Shown: piece by piece, positions 24,578-34,737 of the stretch
How positions within the stretch are numbered: the first letter of the stretch is position 1
Layout: each line of letters begins with the position of its first letter
Assembly: GCA_000697475.1 (NCBI GenBank)
Contig: JNEU01000987.1
Coordinates: 1-64,000 of the forward strand
DNA length: 64,000 nt
DNA from: Lichtheimia corymbifera B2541
Taxonomy: Eukaryota; Mucoromycota; Mucoromycetes; Mucorales; Lichtheimiaceae
Direction of reading: 5' to 3'
Notes under the pieces: generated by a model
Told to the model about the DNA's origin: nothing
What the model saw: the letters and a program-made list of their open reading frames with translations, nothing else
Databases searched by the model: none
Position numbers and translations under genes: made by a program

Positions 24578-24859
24578 TTACGCATACTTTTTACACGTGG
24601 GGAGAGTGCACGCTTCAAGCAACTTTGGATTGCAGAACACCTTGTTGCATTTTTTCATCTGCTGCATGCAAGATGTTTCGCAGAATTTTGTATCTTTGGG
24701 GTTCTTGAGTTCTGCTTCTTTGCAAAGCTGGGTACAGTCTTGTTCTTGCTCCGACGATCGGCCATTCCCTTGAGCCTTTGTGGGATCTGGAGATGGTTGG
24801 GCTAGCACCGTGAGGGCGGTAACGACCAGAGCAATAAGGAGGGATAGCTTGAAATTTAT
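24578..24859 (-). pseudogene. CX3C-type secreted protein, start codon lost (ATA)
   Basis: The frame is open from an ATA at 24859-24857, where the neighbour at 25.5 kb has ATG in the same context (CAAGATAAATTTCAAG against CAAGATGAACTTTAAA). A full signal peptide follows (NFKLSLLIALVVTALTVLA). The mature part has two C-x3-C pairs (CTQLC and CETSC, 13 apart), a C-x4-C (CNKVFC) and two further cysteines. No in-frame ATG exists at or near the signal peptide. A TATATAAC-like element lies about 60 bp upstream. It is a pseudogene by one G-to-A change, or it uses a non-AUG start. Confidence 0.65.
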
Positions 24860-25218
24860 CTTGATCAGATAAATGGGTGATACCCCGTGGTTGCTGAATC
24901 TCGATTTGCTGTTTTATATAACGTCGTGGAAAACAACGGGCTGTAGCCCACGGCAACCGCAAACGTCAAATGATGCAGGAACATGCAAACATAAGGGCAT
25001 CGACTGCATATGGCAAAAGGGTGCTCTAGGGAGGAAGTCTATGTACCTAGGTCACCTTGATCATCTTTCATAAAGCACCCCCAAATTCATGGTAGAAATG
25101 ATTCACAAGTAATACTTGGTATGTAGCAAATCATGGGTATGGAGACATACCAATTGTATTTTAAAGCTCAAACAAGTAAAACATATATAGCATCAACAAC
25201 CACTAACTAGCACTTGGT

Positions 25219-25529
25219 TTATTGGTTTGTCTCCTTCTTACAGCTTGGCTTATTGCATTTCTTAAAGTTGCTCTTGCAACCTTCCTTGCAGATGGTCCTA
25301 AAGACTGGGGGGACATGTGAACATAGATCGGCGCACTTTTCTCCCACTTGCTTATCACTAAGAGGTTGGTCATTCCCTGGGCTTGTGTTGGCACCTTCCG
25401 AGCTTGACGTCTGAGCTTTTCCATTAGCATCTGGGGGATTTGGAGGAGGTGGTGGTGGAGGTGCTGGTGTGGCTAGCACAGTAACGGCGACAATGATGAG
25501 AGTAATAAAAGGGATAATTTAAAGTTCAT
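25219..25529 (-). pseudogene. CX3C-type secreted protein, frameshift in the signal peptide
   Basis: An ATG at 25529 starts MNFKLSLL, aligned with the neighbour at 24.8 kb. One base is missing near 25507-25510, so the initial frame runs to a stop while the correct continuation (TLIIVAVTVLATPAPPP) is in another frame. From there the frame is open to 25219: a nine-Pro tract, CADLC and CKEGC 10 apart, then CNKPSC. A TATAAA element lies near 25590. The pair with 24578-24859 is an evident tandem duplication (shared leader, spacing and C-terminal C-x4-C). Confidence 0.65.
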
Positions 25530-26299
25530 CTTGTGAGCTACTAACGGGTGATAATTGCATTTGCTTTGATTTTCGAATCAGCCTTCTTTTATAAACCCTT
25601 GGATGCTACTATAAGGCACCGTAGTATGTAGACGCCTCACAATGCATAAGGATACCAAACGATGCCGCAACATGCAAATTTAGCGGCATAGGCTGCATGT
25701 GGCGAAAAAATACTGAGAAGGTCCACTACAGCAGGTAAAGTTTGCTCATTCACATAAAGCACAAAGGATCCAGATTGCATTGTAAGTACGTACGATGTAA
25801 TTCACCCAGTAATATGAGTATATTTTAGCTGACGGATGATTTATTTCAACATGTATACAAGTATCTCCAATACATACACCAAAAATAGCTACGAGAAGTT
25901 ACTCCTGTCAAGGAGCTTGTTATGTCGATCCATGCAAAATCGATACCAGTTTTTGTCGTTGTCGGAAGTTTTATGCAGCAAAACCGGTTTAAGATATGTA
26001 CATATGGCGTTTATAGAGTTGATCCAAGAACAACCAAATGACGTTCGGTAGGAAAGAATAGGACGCAGGATGCCGGGTAAACTTAATGAGGATTGTATCT
26101 TCTCCTATCAAAGCATCAAATAGGCTATTCATTCTAGAAGGTGCATTCGTGACTTTTAATTGCAAAATGACAAGCAAAGATGGCACACTACCCAAAAGGG
26201 GACCACCGTCGGCAACATTTTCACCTTATACCCCACAACGAGCCCCACTCAATCCTCATATATACACAAGCCAAAACCATCATATTATGTACATTTGAA
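25530..26299. other. intergenic
   Basis: Promoter region of the preceding minus-strand gene and then non-coding sequence up to the RPL7 stop. Overlapping short frames on both strands look random. Confidence 0.4.
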
Positions 26300-27166
26300 T
26301 CAAATCATGGATTGTACTAATCGATTGATATCCTTTTCACGATCACCGGCTGAGCCGCCTTCCACATAATGTCGAAACTTGCGTTTTTCCCATGCTCCAG
26401 TAGGATTATTCAACTTGAAAGGCCACAGGAAGCGATTGACTTCTTTGAAATGGGGACCGACGGTATAAATCTCATGGATCACATCCTCCACGCAAATCAT
26501 ATCAAGCTTGCCGAGTTGCTTTGCAATGACATCATTGTCGGTGATAGGAAGACGTTGTTCATCCACCTTGACGAATCCTCGTTTGTAGATGAGTTCACGT
26601 ACAGTCTTGAGGTTGGGAGGGCCATAAGTGACATACGGCTCGATGATTTGTAACATTTGCGCTGTTGCCTTGTTCAAACGCACAAAGACGCCATTGTTGA
26701 TTTGCAAGAGTCGAAAGAGTTGTAATACTTTGCGGACACGTGGGTGGATATCATTGATGCCCTTGATACGAACGACAAACAGTAGCTTGGGATCGGCAGG
26801 GACGTACAGGTTGCCAACGCTTTTGGCTTGACGACGTAGTCGGATCTCATCTCGTTCTCGTTGTCGATACTCTTTGACATATTGATCTGCTCTTTTGAAT
26901 GCCAGTTGACGGTTGACAGCTCGTTGCTAAGACATAACACAACATGGATGAATAAGAAAAGGTATGTATGGTATCGTGTGTAGATATCTACCTTTTGTTC
27001 AGCTTGCTTGGCTTGAAGGACTTGTTCTTTCACTCTTTCATCCGTCCGCTTCTTTTTCAACAATGTCTCGGGTACTTGAATCTCATGTTGCTTTGGCACC
27101 GTTCTAGTACAAGGATGAGCCTCATGAATCGATGGAAGAACCCGGGATCACTTACGTGCCAGCCAT
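26300..27166 (-). CDS. RPL7: 60S ribosomal protein L7 (uL30)
   Basis: Model: complement(join(26300..26926, 26992..27103, 27156..27166)), 249 residues. The first exon is only 11 nt (ATGGCTGGCAC), as often seen in fungal ribosomal protein genes. The basic N-terminal extension ([19 protein letters not shown]) is followed by the ribosomal L30/L7 domain: [56 protein letters not shown]. The C-terminus [20 protein letters not shown] is characteristic of eukaryotic L7. It is a structural component of the large cytosolic ribosomal subunit. It is divergent from the phosphatase gene, with about 150 bp between their start codons. Confidence 0.96.
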
Positions 27167-27318
27167 TCGAATAGGGTAGGGGTTCTGTATCAAAAAGAGA
27201 AACGAAGAGACTAAAACATTTGTGGCACTTACTGTTCCTCCACCCAGCAGCAGTCAATGCCGCCCTTTCTGAGAGAGAGAAGGACCATCGTGGCTTTTCT
27301 TCAACGTCTTGTTCCATC

Positions 27319-28311
27319 ATGGCGGATAGATCAGTCAAGTTCCTCGCCACACTCTTATCACGACCCACAGCATCGGTCCAAGATTATGTCTCTGAGCAAT
27401 TTCGCCAACTCAATAAGCGACAAGTGCATCGCATGCAGCAGGATGCTCGTTACAGTGTGTCGATAGCAACCAGTGCGGTGGGACAAGCAAAGAACCGATA
27501 CAGCAATATCATCCCCTTCAACTATAACCGAGTGCGTCTTGAGGATACATCTTTGATGGCGATTGATCCTTCACGTGGAGACGATTATATCAATGCAAGC
27601 ATGATCCAGGCACCGCTCGGTATCCCACGCCACTACATTGCTTCTCAGGGACCTATTCGTTCGACATTGATAGATTTCTGGCGTATGGTGATTGAACAAG
27701 ATACCCGATTGATTGTGGCTCTTTCTCCCGAGTACGAGAATGGCATGGAGAAATGTGCTCGTTACTGGCCTCTTTACAATGAACCCCCACTTGTCATCAA
27801 AGGCGATCATCTCCATGTCGAATTATCCACCCCAGAACCCGAACAACATGATGAAAAGGCCGATTGTTTGATACGAAGGATCCATGCCACTTTTATGGAT
27901 GAGGACAAAAAAATATTGAAAAAGACAACGGTGACCCAGCTACAGTTTTTGGGATGGGCCGATTTCAGTGTGCCTCATGATACCCACCCCGTCATTGCTC
28001 TCTCTCACCTTGCCGACCAACTCCAACCCAACGATGCCGGTCCTATGGTCGTCCATTGCAGCGCAGGATGTGGTCGCACAGGCACTTTTTGTGTCATCAA
28101 TAGTGGTATCCAGTATTTCCGCATGATGCATCAACAAAACGCCATCAAGATCCAAGAAGAGGATTTGGACAAGAATGATCTTGTGTTCACGCTCACAGAT
28201 GCCTACCGCAGACAAAGAACCACCATGGTACAAGCTGTAAGCCAGTATTATTTTTGTTATCGGGCATTGTTCGAAGCCTATCAGATGGAACATGGACCCA
28301 TATCCATATAG
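27319..28311 (+). CDS. protein tyrosine phosphatase, classical PTP domain
   Basis: 330 residues, intronless; start at MADRSVKFLATLLSRPT. The classical cysteine-based PTP domain fills the protein: KNRYSNIIPFNYNRVRL, DYINASMIQ, IASQGP, DFWRMVIEQ, the signature VHCSAGCGRTGTF (catalytic Cys and Arg), and the Q-loop RRQRTTMVQ. The enzyme removes phosphate from phosphotyrosine in proteins. The CGRTG variant is shared with yeast Ptp2/Ptp3, which act on MAP kinases, so a MAPK phosphatase role is possible but is an inference. Oddity: the WPD loop reads GWADFSVP, with Ala for the usual Pro, although the general-acid Asp is kept. The N-terminus is short, without targeting domains. Confidence 0.92.
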   Translation: MADRSVKFLATLLSRPTASVQDYVSEQFRQLNKRQVHRMQQDARYSVSIATSAVGQAKNRYSNIIPFNYNRVRLEDTSLMAIDPSRGDDYINASMIQAPLGIPRHYIASQGPIRSTLIDFWRMVIEQDTRLIVALSPEYENGMEKCARYWPLYNEPPLVIKGDHLHVELSTPEPEQHDEKADCLIRRIHATFMDEDKKILKKTTVTQLQFLGWADFSVPHDTHPVIALSHLADQLQPNDAGPMVVHCSAGCGRTGTFCVINSGIQYFRMMHQQNAIKIQEEDLDKNDLVFTLTDAYRRQRTTMVQAVSQYYFCYRALFEAYQMEHGPISI

Positions 28312-28495
28312 AGGAAAAGAGGATCCCTTCAATAAACATCCCCTTTTGCCCAATTTTGCTTTTCTTTATGATAATGATCTTCATTGTTTATCCCATGACA
28401 ACAATAATATACCCGCCAACAACAATGACATCCATTCCCATTATATATAAAGTCTCTTATGTAGGCAAACGATCCATCTTTATTCTTTTCGCAAT

Positions 28496-29132
28496 ATGCA
28501 TCATCCTCATCAGCATCCTCACCAAGCGGAACCGAATGTGTCGTAGGTGTCCCTTCCTTATATAAAGCTTCTTGCTCTACATACTGCTTACATCAAGTAA
28601 ACATAGTGCATCTCATAATGAAAATGTGTTGCTACCACCTATCCGTATCCCCACTACTCCATTGGCAGCAAGATCCAACCATCAGCAAGATGCATACCCA
28701 CGTCGATCATCCTTGCCAGCGTCCTTGCGTGATATCATGCATACCTCAATAACACCACCCACATCGACTCAAGTGACCGAGAATGAAGAATCGTCATCAT
28801 CATCCGGAACAGACCAAGATGATGATACACCTGATTTTAATGATCCCAATCCCAGAGTCACCCAATTGGCTTCAATCTTATATTCAGCATTGAATACTAC
28901 TACTACCAACCATGGATCCATGCCCATTCCCATCGTCATCATGTCCAATCACACACAAAGAGAGGAGACCAGTGCTGCTTTTACGTTTAGTTTTCAAATC
29001 CACGGTAACCACCATCATTATGATACACGTGACACGATTGCCTCGGTGGATATGGATATGGATCCCAGTACAATAGGTCATGTTGCTGATATTGTGAATG
29101 CTATTTGTGAATCTCTTTCATTTGACGTTTGA
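28496..29132 (+). CDS. hypothetical Ser/Thr/Asp-rich protein
   Basis: Model: join(28496..28542, 28607..29132), 190 residues; the 64-nt intron (GTAGGT...ATAG) joins in phase. The N-terminus is His/Pro/Gln-rich (MHHPHQHPHQAEPN), then a polar, probably disordered region with an Asp/Ser-rich stretch (EESSSSSGTDQDDDTPDFND). A more ordered C-terminal part follows (VTQLASILYSALN; FTFSFQIHG; ending GHVADIVNAICESLSFDV). A TATATAA element lies about 50 bp before the ATG. No family recognised. Confidence 0.55.
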
Positions 29133-29227
29133 TAAAGCTATCTTGATTTACATTCTAAAATGGGGATGTTTATTGACAACATGGTTAATCCACTAATACT
29201 TCACCCCACCCATCCTAGGTCTTGTTG

Positions 29228-29413
29228 TCATTTTTCAAAGACATTGCCTTGAAGATCATGAGTGTGAAAGGTAGACTTGTTGCGTGTGGAAGACTCCCGC
29301 CGTTGTCTTGGATACGCGTTCCCAAATTTGGATGAGCTGCATACACAGCCAATCACCAATCCAACGAATACAAATACCAAGGAGACCTTGCTGGTGTTGT
29401 TTGCTGGCAACAA
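29228..29413 (-). CDS. possible small single-pass membrane protein
   Basis: A 61-residue frame with one hydrophobic segment near the N-terminus (VSLVFVFVGLVIGCVC) and a polar, basic C-terminal part. The hydrophobic stretch is the only support; coding status is uncertain. Confidence 0.25.
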   Translation of the reverse strand: MLPANNTSKVSLVFVFVGLVIGCVCSSSKFGNAYPRQRRESSTRNKSTFHTHDLQGNVFEK

Positions 29414-30690
29414 AGAATTATACGAACAGCTCTACTAGCACATAGTGATGGTGGCAACGCTTGGTGCAGCGTATTCTTGAATCCTCCTTTACGTTATCGA
29501 TAGGGCATTGGAAACCTAGACATTTTAACTCGAACAACGAATTCAGATGCTGGTATCTTCCATCGCATATCGCTTTCCGCGATAAAGACGTTAAGGTGCC
29601 ATTGCTTTGTAGAATTGCTCGTTTGCAGAGTCATGTTGCGCCTTGAAGAGATATAGGAAAGAAGAGTGAACCCGTTCAGATGCACCATCGCCTACCACCC
29701 AATAATGATGAAATCTCTCTTTTGATCAGTCGCCACATCATCACCATTCTTCACTATGTGGTGCCCTCCTTTTCCTTCTTTTTGATCATCATACGCCATC
29801 CAGCGCATGTCCTCTTTACCCCTGAGACTATGAATGCAAGAGATATGAAGCCCTCGATACAAACATTCATGCGTCATGCAACAGCTACGTGTAACAATAT
29901 ACCCTTACCCAAGACATATTTCGTCCCCTTGCCGAATAGCCTATGATAGTATCAACAAGGTTGAACTTTTTTCGCCCATTTTAGTCCTACTTACTGGCTG
30001 GATTGAATTGAGCGGATGCATGCACATCATCATCCTACTATGTTGTAATATAACCAAAACATGGCATGGCATCCGATTGCACATACAACATCATCCGACA
30101 TTTATATTTCCATCTTCCCTTCCGTACGTAAAGCTACTGTTTTGGCCCTCGCATGTCTTCTTCAACAGCTATTATAGATTTACATATCCTTCAAAACGGG
30201 ATGCTTGTGTGCGACGATCATGAATTGAATGTGTTGGGGGGAATTGGCTATACATGGAATGAGAATCCGCTGGTGCGGAGCATGATAAGACGAGCATGAT
30301 GCATCGGTTGTACTTGATCACTTGCATCTCAGATGCCATGTACTTTATGTGTGTAAAGTCCGAGAGAAGGCACACTGTGATTCTTTTGAGAAAGGTCTCT
30401 ATTGCGTATGACCCCTGGAACATTATCCATTACTTTGGTCTTCGCAGCAATGACAAGCTCTTTGCCACACAAAGGTCGATAATACCAGAGAAGAAAAAGT
30501 AAGGATGGCAAAAGTAAAATGAACCAATTCCAAGAATAAACAAAGTATTGTATGCGCTATACCTAAGCAATCACTAACAAAAACATGTCCTGATTAGACG
30601 TCCAAGTGTTCTCTTCTCGATTTGATTCGATATGATGCGAGGTCTCGAATATTTAGCCACCTCTTATGTACATGTACGTACCTTTCTGAA
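29414..30690. other. intergenic
   Basis: Nothing I can support as a gene on either strand in about 1.3 kb. Confidence 0.4.
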
Positions 30691-30698
30691 TCGAAAAA

Positions 30699-30706
30699 TA
30701 TAAATA
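30699..30706 (+). promoter_or_regulatory. TATA box of CCC-family secreted gene 1
   Basis: TATAAATA about 95 bp before the ATG. Comparable boxes precede the two paralogues (CTATAAAAATT near 32169, CTATAAAAATACC near 33549). Copies 1 and 3 also share the following ...CYRGGNCTTGGAYCC sequence, so the promoter was duplicated with the gene. Confidence 0.6.
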
Positions 30707-30797
30707 CTGGGCCTTGGATCCAAAGATAACCACCATCATTACAGCAAGAATCATCTTCTTTCCCATCACTACTACTTCTACTACTACCGCTGGCAGA

Positions 30798-31049
30798 ATG
30801 TTCCATCACGTGCATCAAGTTTTCCTGGTTGTCTTTTTCTTTTGTTTGATCCTCGGTGTTGCCAACGTACACGGGGAGAGCACATGCTGCTGCAACTGTA
30901 GAGTCAAAATTGGTACTCCCTTTGGACAAGTTTGCGGCCAAGACCAATACTATACCTGTGGTGGCTATGGCCTGGACATGGGAGATTCGTCAGCATGCTC
31001 GCAGGGTCAATGGCAATGCAAATCTTCCACTGACAAGTGCAAATGTTAG
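30798..31049 (+). CDS. small secreted cysteine-rich protein, CCC family copy 1
   Basis: 83 residues, single exon, start MFHHVHQVFLVVFFFCLILG (signal peptide ending near VHG). The mature protein starts with a run of three cysteines (STCCCNC) and then has evenly spread cysteines, with GQWQC near the end and a closing CKC: ten in all after the signal. Two paralogues follow on the same strand at 32247 and 33638. The family shows no link to the 8-cysteine or CX3C families. It is probably exported and disulphide-rich; role unknown. Confidence 0.7.
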   Translation: MFHHVHQVFLVVFFFCLILGVANVHGESTCCCNCRVKIGTPFGQVCGQDQYYTCGGYGLDMGDSSACSQGQWQCKSSTDKCKC

Positions 31050-32246
31050 ACACACCACCAGTTGAGCCTAAACCATTTGTCTTTTCGTTGTAGGCTGAAT
31101 TTGGCAAATAAATCAATTGGTTCTTTTGTTGTTGGCTACGTTATAATATCGCTGGCGTTGCAATCCAGTATCTGTTTTTGTGTTCCCAACGCTGTATGAG
31201 ACAGGGTCGGAATGATGGGTGCCATTGTCATTTTCGAGCAACCCTTCCATTCGAAGAAATGTGGTCAGTGACCATGCTGTACAAGACGATAATGGACCAG
31301 CAGCTCCCACGTGATTATGCAGCGTACGACTAGCCATCCGTTATTTTATCATCATGTTGGAATCCATTATGACCAATGTTTCACATACCACTAAGCCAAT
31401 CCATTCATAGCTCAATCATTCGATCATATGAGCTTATAACAAAGAGCTTCCAAATTATACATGACTTTTTCATTTCTACGGCTTGAAATTGAAAAGGATT
31501 CATGTACATGCATCCTCTCATGTCGTCCCATCCCGTGTAGGTGAATTGATTCAAGTTGACTTATAATGGCAAGGATGCTGAGTGATGTACCTGTCTTGTG
31601 GCCCCGCAAAAAGTATTAGACACAGCTGTTAATGTGATGCTGGGGTGTGTTTTTGCGTCATGCATTTGACGTTACAAGCGCCTATGCAATGAAAATTCCA
31701 CATGCACAAAAAAAAAACAATAATGCATTGGTGAAGCATGACCTATACCTAGCACCCATAACTTGGCGTTACCTTCATGTTGATGATCACAAAGCAATGC
31801 ACCTCCAGTGTACGCTCTATAATGCGACTACACGGGGGATCCAAGGTGCATCCAACACTTCGTTTATAAAATGGAAGGCGTTTGCTGGCTCTCATGGGTT
31901 GTTACATCTTGGCGTTTTTGGGATCCCATTAATGTCTAGTACAGATTTTTGCCATCACGATGTAGCCTGTAGAAGAAAACATAATTATAAGTGATATCGT
32001 GGAAATGATCGTTTCTTGATTCTATATCGGATCCGTGATCATCAGCGCCAATAACTTGGTGTCAACAATAATGCATTGATTTGGATGTAAGAAGATCCCT
32101 TGACTTGATTGGACATGACGCGATGTTTCGACCATTTAGCCATGTTGCCTATGTCTTAATCAAGTTACTATAAAAATTGGCTCACACTACCCATCATCAT
32201 CACCACAAGGTCCATCCTTTTAGTATTACTACTGCTACATACAAGC
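31050..32246. other. intergenic between CCC-family copies 1 and 2
   Basis: No supportable gene. The end contains the promoter of copy 2 (CTATAAAAATTGG near 32169). Confidence 0.4.
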
Positions 32247-32516
32247 ATGCTCCACCGCATGTATCAAGTTCTCTTGGTTGTCTTCTTTTTATGCTTGTCC
32301 CTTGGTAGTATGTACTTTGGATATATAAAAGCTGAAGTCAGTTGCTGCTGCAAGTGTAGATTAAACCTCTTTGGATTGTGTACGGAGTTCCAGAATTGGA
32401 CTTGTGCCAGGTACCAAATGGATGCTGGCGATAGCACTAAATGCTCCTGTGGGCAATGGGAATGCTACGCACTTTCTATATACCGGATATCTGTCCTTGA
32501 TAGAAGCATTATATAG
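32247..32516 (+). CDS. small secreted cysteine-rich protein, CCC family copy 2 (altered C-terminus)
   Basis: 89 residues. Signal peptide MLHRMYQVLLVVFFLCLSLG, then VSCCCKC and the shared core (FQNWTCARYQMDAGD, CSCGQWEC). After GQWEC the protein diverges: the paralogues end SSTDKCxC, whereas here an unrelated 16-residue tail (starting YALSIYRIS) replaces it and the last two cysteines are lost. The change starts abruptly at about 32465, consistent with a small indel or replacement. It could be a variant or a decaying copy. Confidence 0.6.
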   Translation: MLHRMYQVLLVVFFLCLSLGSMYFGYIKAEVSCCCKCRLNLFGLCTEFQNWTCARYQMDAGDSTKCSCGQWECYALSIYRISVLDRSII

Positions 32517-32689
32517 CTATTCATCATTCCCTCCAGTCATCAGTCCATAGCCCAAACTATATCAGTGAACTGCACTGAATGTTTTGTTTCTTTCTCATCA
32601 AGCTCATATACTGATAGCATTGATTAATTGATTTTATTAAATACTATCTTAAGAGAAGCTTGACTTTCTATTGTGTTCTCTTCTGCAGG

Positions 32690-32872
32690 TCTCTGTAAAG
32701 ATTGGATTGTGTAATAATGGGAATGTCAGTCATATAAGAGAGGTACTATATGATCCCCGAAAAAAAGAGAATGCATGGATCTGTGACACACCAAGCATTG
32801 AGTGTATGGCGGAATCTAAAGCAACATTATGCTCAGGCGGTTGTAAGTACGTGCTAGAATTTGGAAAATGAT
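32690..32872 (+). other. exon-like cysteine-containing frame downstream of CCC copy 2
   Basis: Preceded by an acceptor-like TTCTGCAG, this frame reads a Cys-bearing stretch (LCNNGNVSHIREV, AWICDTPSIECMAES, LCSGGCKYVLEFGK). Its first bases (GGATTGTGTAATAATG) recur downstream of copy 3 at 34024, so the flank was duplicated with the gene. No start codon can be assigned; it may be an exon or relic of another small protein. Confidence 0.25.
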
Positions 32873-33637
32873 AATGGGCAGCGCCTCTCTTTGCTGAGCA
32901 CTGACGACATAACCAGTGGCGTAACACGCTGGATCGAACCATGTTCAAGATGCTGCGCGTTTAAAGCATCCTTTCAAATTGACATACAACGTGTATTAGG
33001 TATTTCTGAATGAGAGGTTTTTTGGATTGATATTAGCAGTATAGATGGATATCCCAGTCAGTTATGGAAGGAGGATCCAGATGCACAGAGCAAACAATAG
33101 CGCATGGATGAGTATGGAGAAGTATGTGTGGGTACCAACATCTTGGAGCTTGATTCAGCCGTGATCATCATACTGCATTGCGTCTTAAAAATACGATGAA
33201 CACTCTCTTTAGGATAAAGGACGACCGCGACGTTGCAGGATGTGGCTGTGGGAAAAGCCGATCCGTTGTTGATGGTACCTTATGGATTACGACTTGCATC
33301 TTATAGCGATATGGATTGTGATTCTTCCATGGCATGTACATAGCAGGTATAAAAGACAATCAATATAGGCTACTACAAGTAAACTAGATTTTTGAATTGT
33401 AGTTCCCATTCGTTATCTAGCAGCAGTCAGCCCAGCAATCGACCTGATCACAACAAAGAGGCATTGATTACGCGTAAGGGAGATCTCTTGGGCGTTTGAA
33501 GCGACCTTGAATAGGTACCCATCTTGTACGTGCTTTTAGAGCCGAAAACTATAAAAATACCAGGTCTTGGACCCGCAACATAATCCCCATCATCACCTCA
33601 AGATCATCCTTTATCCTTGACTACCACTACAACAAGA

Positions 33638-33877
33638 ATGTTACACCAAGTGCATCAAATCTTCCTAGTTGTCTTCTTTTTATGCTTATTTCTCGGTGTT
33701 ACTGACGTGCATGGCAGCACTTGTTGCTGTGGCTGTGAATCAACGATGTTCGGGCGCTGTACTGAACCCCAAAGCTGGACTTGCAATAGGCGTAACAATT
33801 TGGAAGTTGGAGACTATTATGCATGCCCCACTGGCCAATGGCAATGCTCATCATCGACTGATAAATGTACATGCTAA
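33638..33877 (+). CDS. small secreted cysteine-rich protein, CCC family copy 3
   Basis: 79 residues; start MLHQVHQIFLVVFFLCLFLG (signal peptide ending near VHG). The mature part is STCCCGCESTMFGRCTEP..., with WTC, YYAC, GQWQC and a final CTC, matching copy 1 cysteine for cysteine. Core residues FGxCTExQxWTC are shared with copy 2, so copies 2 and 3 are closest in that segment. Function unknown. Confidence 0.7.
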   Translation: MLHQVHQIFLVVFFLCLFLGVTDVHGSTCCCGCESTMFGRCTEPQSWTCNRRNNLEVGDYYACPTGQWQCSSSTDKCTC

Positions 33878-34284
33878 ATGCAAGAACATCATCCACCCAA
33901 TAATCATGAATGGCGTTGTTTCTCTCTTATCAAGTTTAGTGATTATGTAGCTAGTTTGGTTGTTCACATCATCCTATGATAAAAGATGCCTGATTTGATT
34001 GTCACCACAGAACCTCAATCCATGGATTGTGTAATAATGCAATAATGGAAACGTATGTAGTGGATAACATAACGAACATACAAGGCTCCTTTACAACGCA
34101 TTGTATATATTCCTATCCTTCCATCCCATGCACAAAAAGCAATACCCAGTTGCATATCCATATGAAGTCGTATATATTGAATCAAATTTCTACACGCAAA
34201 TGAAGTTGCTTCTACATAATGGCTATCTGCTGTTCACGTGAAAAAGGCTGCAAGGCAGGTTGTTGCAAAGTAGCTTGAAACAAC

Positions 34285-34450
34285 GGAGTGTAACGTTTGA
34301 TCGTGGCAGAGGCGTGTGCAAGAGCGTGTATTGTATAAAGTGACAAGCTTGTGAACGCTGTTGAGACCATGGAGTAAGGAACTTGCTAATGACAACTGCT
34401 AAAATGAACGCTGTTACGATTGGTTGTGGCAGAAGAGTGTACAAGAGAAG
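34285..34450. repeat. imperfect direct duplication
   Basis: AACGTTTGATCGTGGCAGAG...GTGTGCAAGAG (about 34290) recurs as ACGATTGGTTGTGGCAGAAGAGTGTACAAGAG (about 34417), with similar surroundings. It lies in a region without recognisable genes. Confidence 0.5.
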
Positions 34451-34737
34451 GCGCAGTGTCAAGAAACGCGTGTGTTGTAGTAGGCTGTGTACACGCCATG
34501 AACTTGCCCATTTAGTCAAAGACAATCGAATCAAGACAGTTGTAGGATTGACATGATGGCTCGAAGCAGGACAATCGTTCGTAGTTGATAGTTGTACTTG
34601 AATGGGGCAACTGTTGAGAATGGGAGGAAGAAGAGGAAATAAAGCTGGGACCGGAAGGGGTGGAAATTAAATCGGTCAGACACAGCTCTACAAATCCATG
34701 CACACTGTACATTGATCCATGACCTTCAGATTGCACA

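Noticed and set aside
32880..32950. tRNA-like T-loop (GGTTCGATCC on the minus strand)
   Set aside because: No cloverleaf could be drawn: acceptor and D-arm partners are missing.
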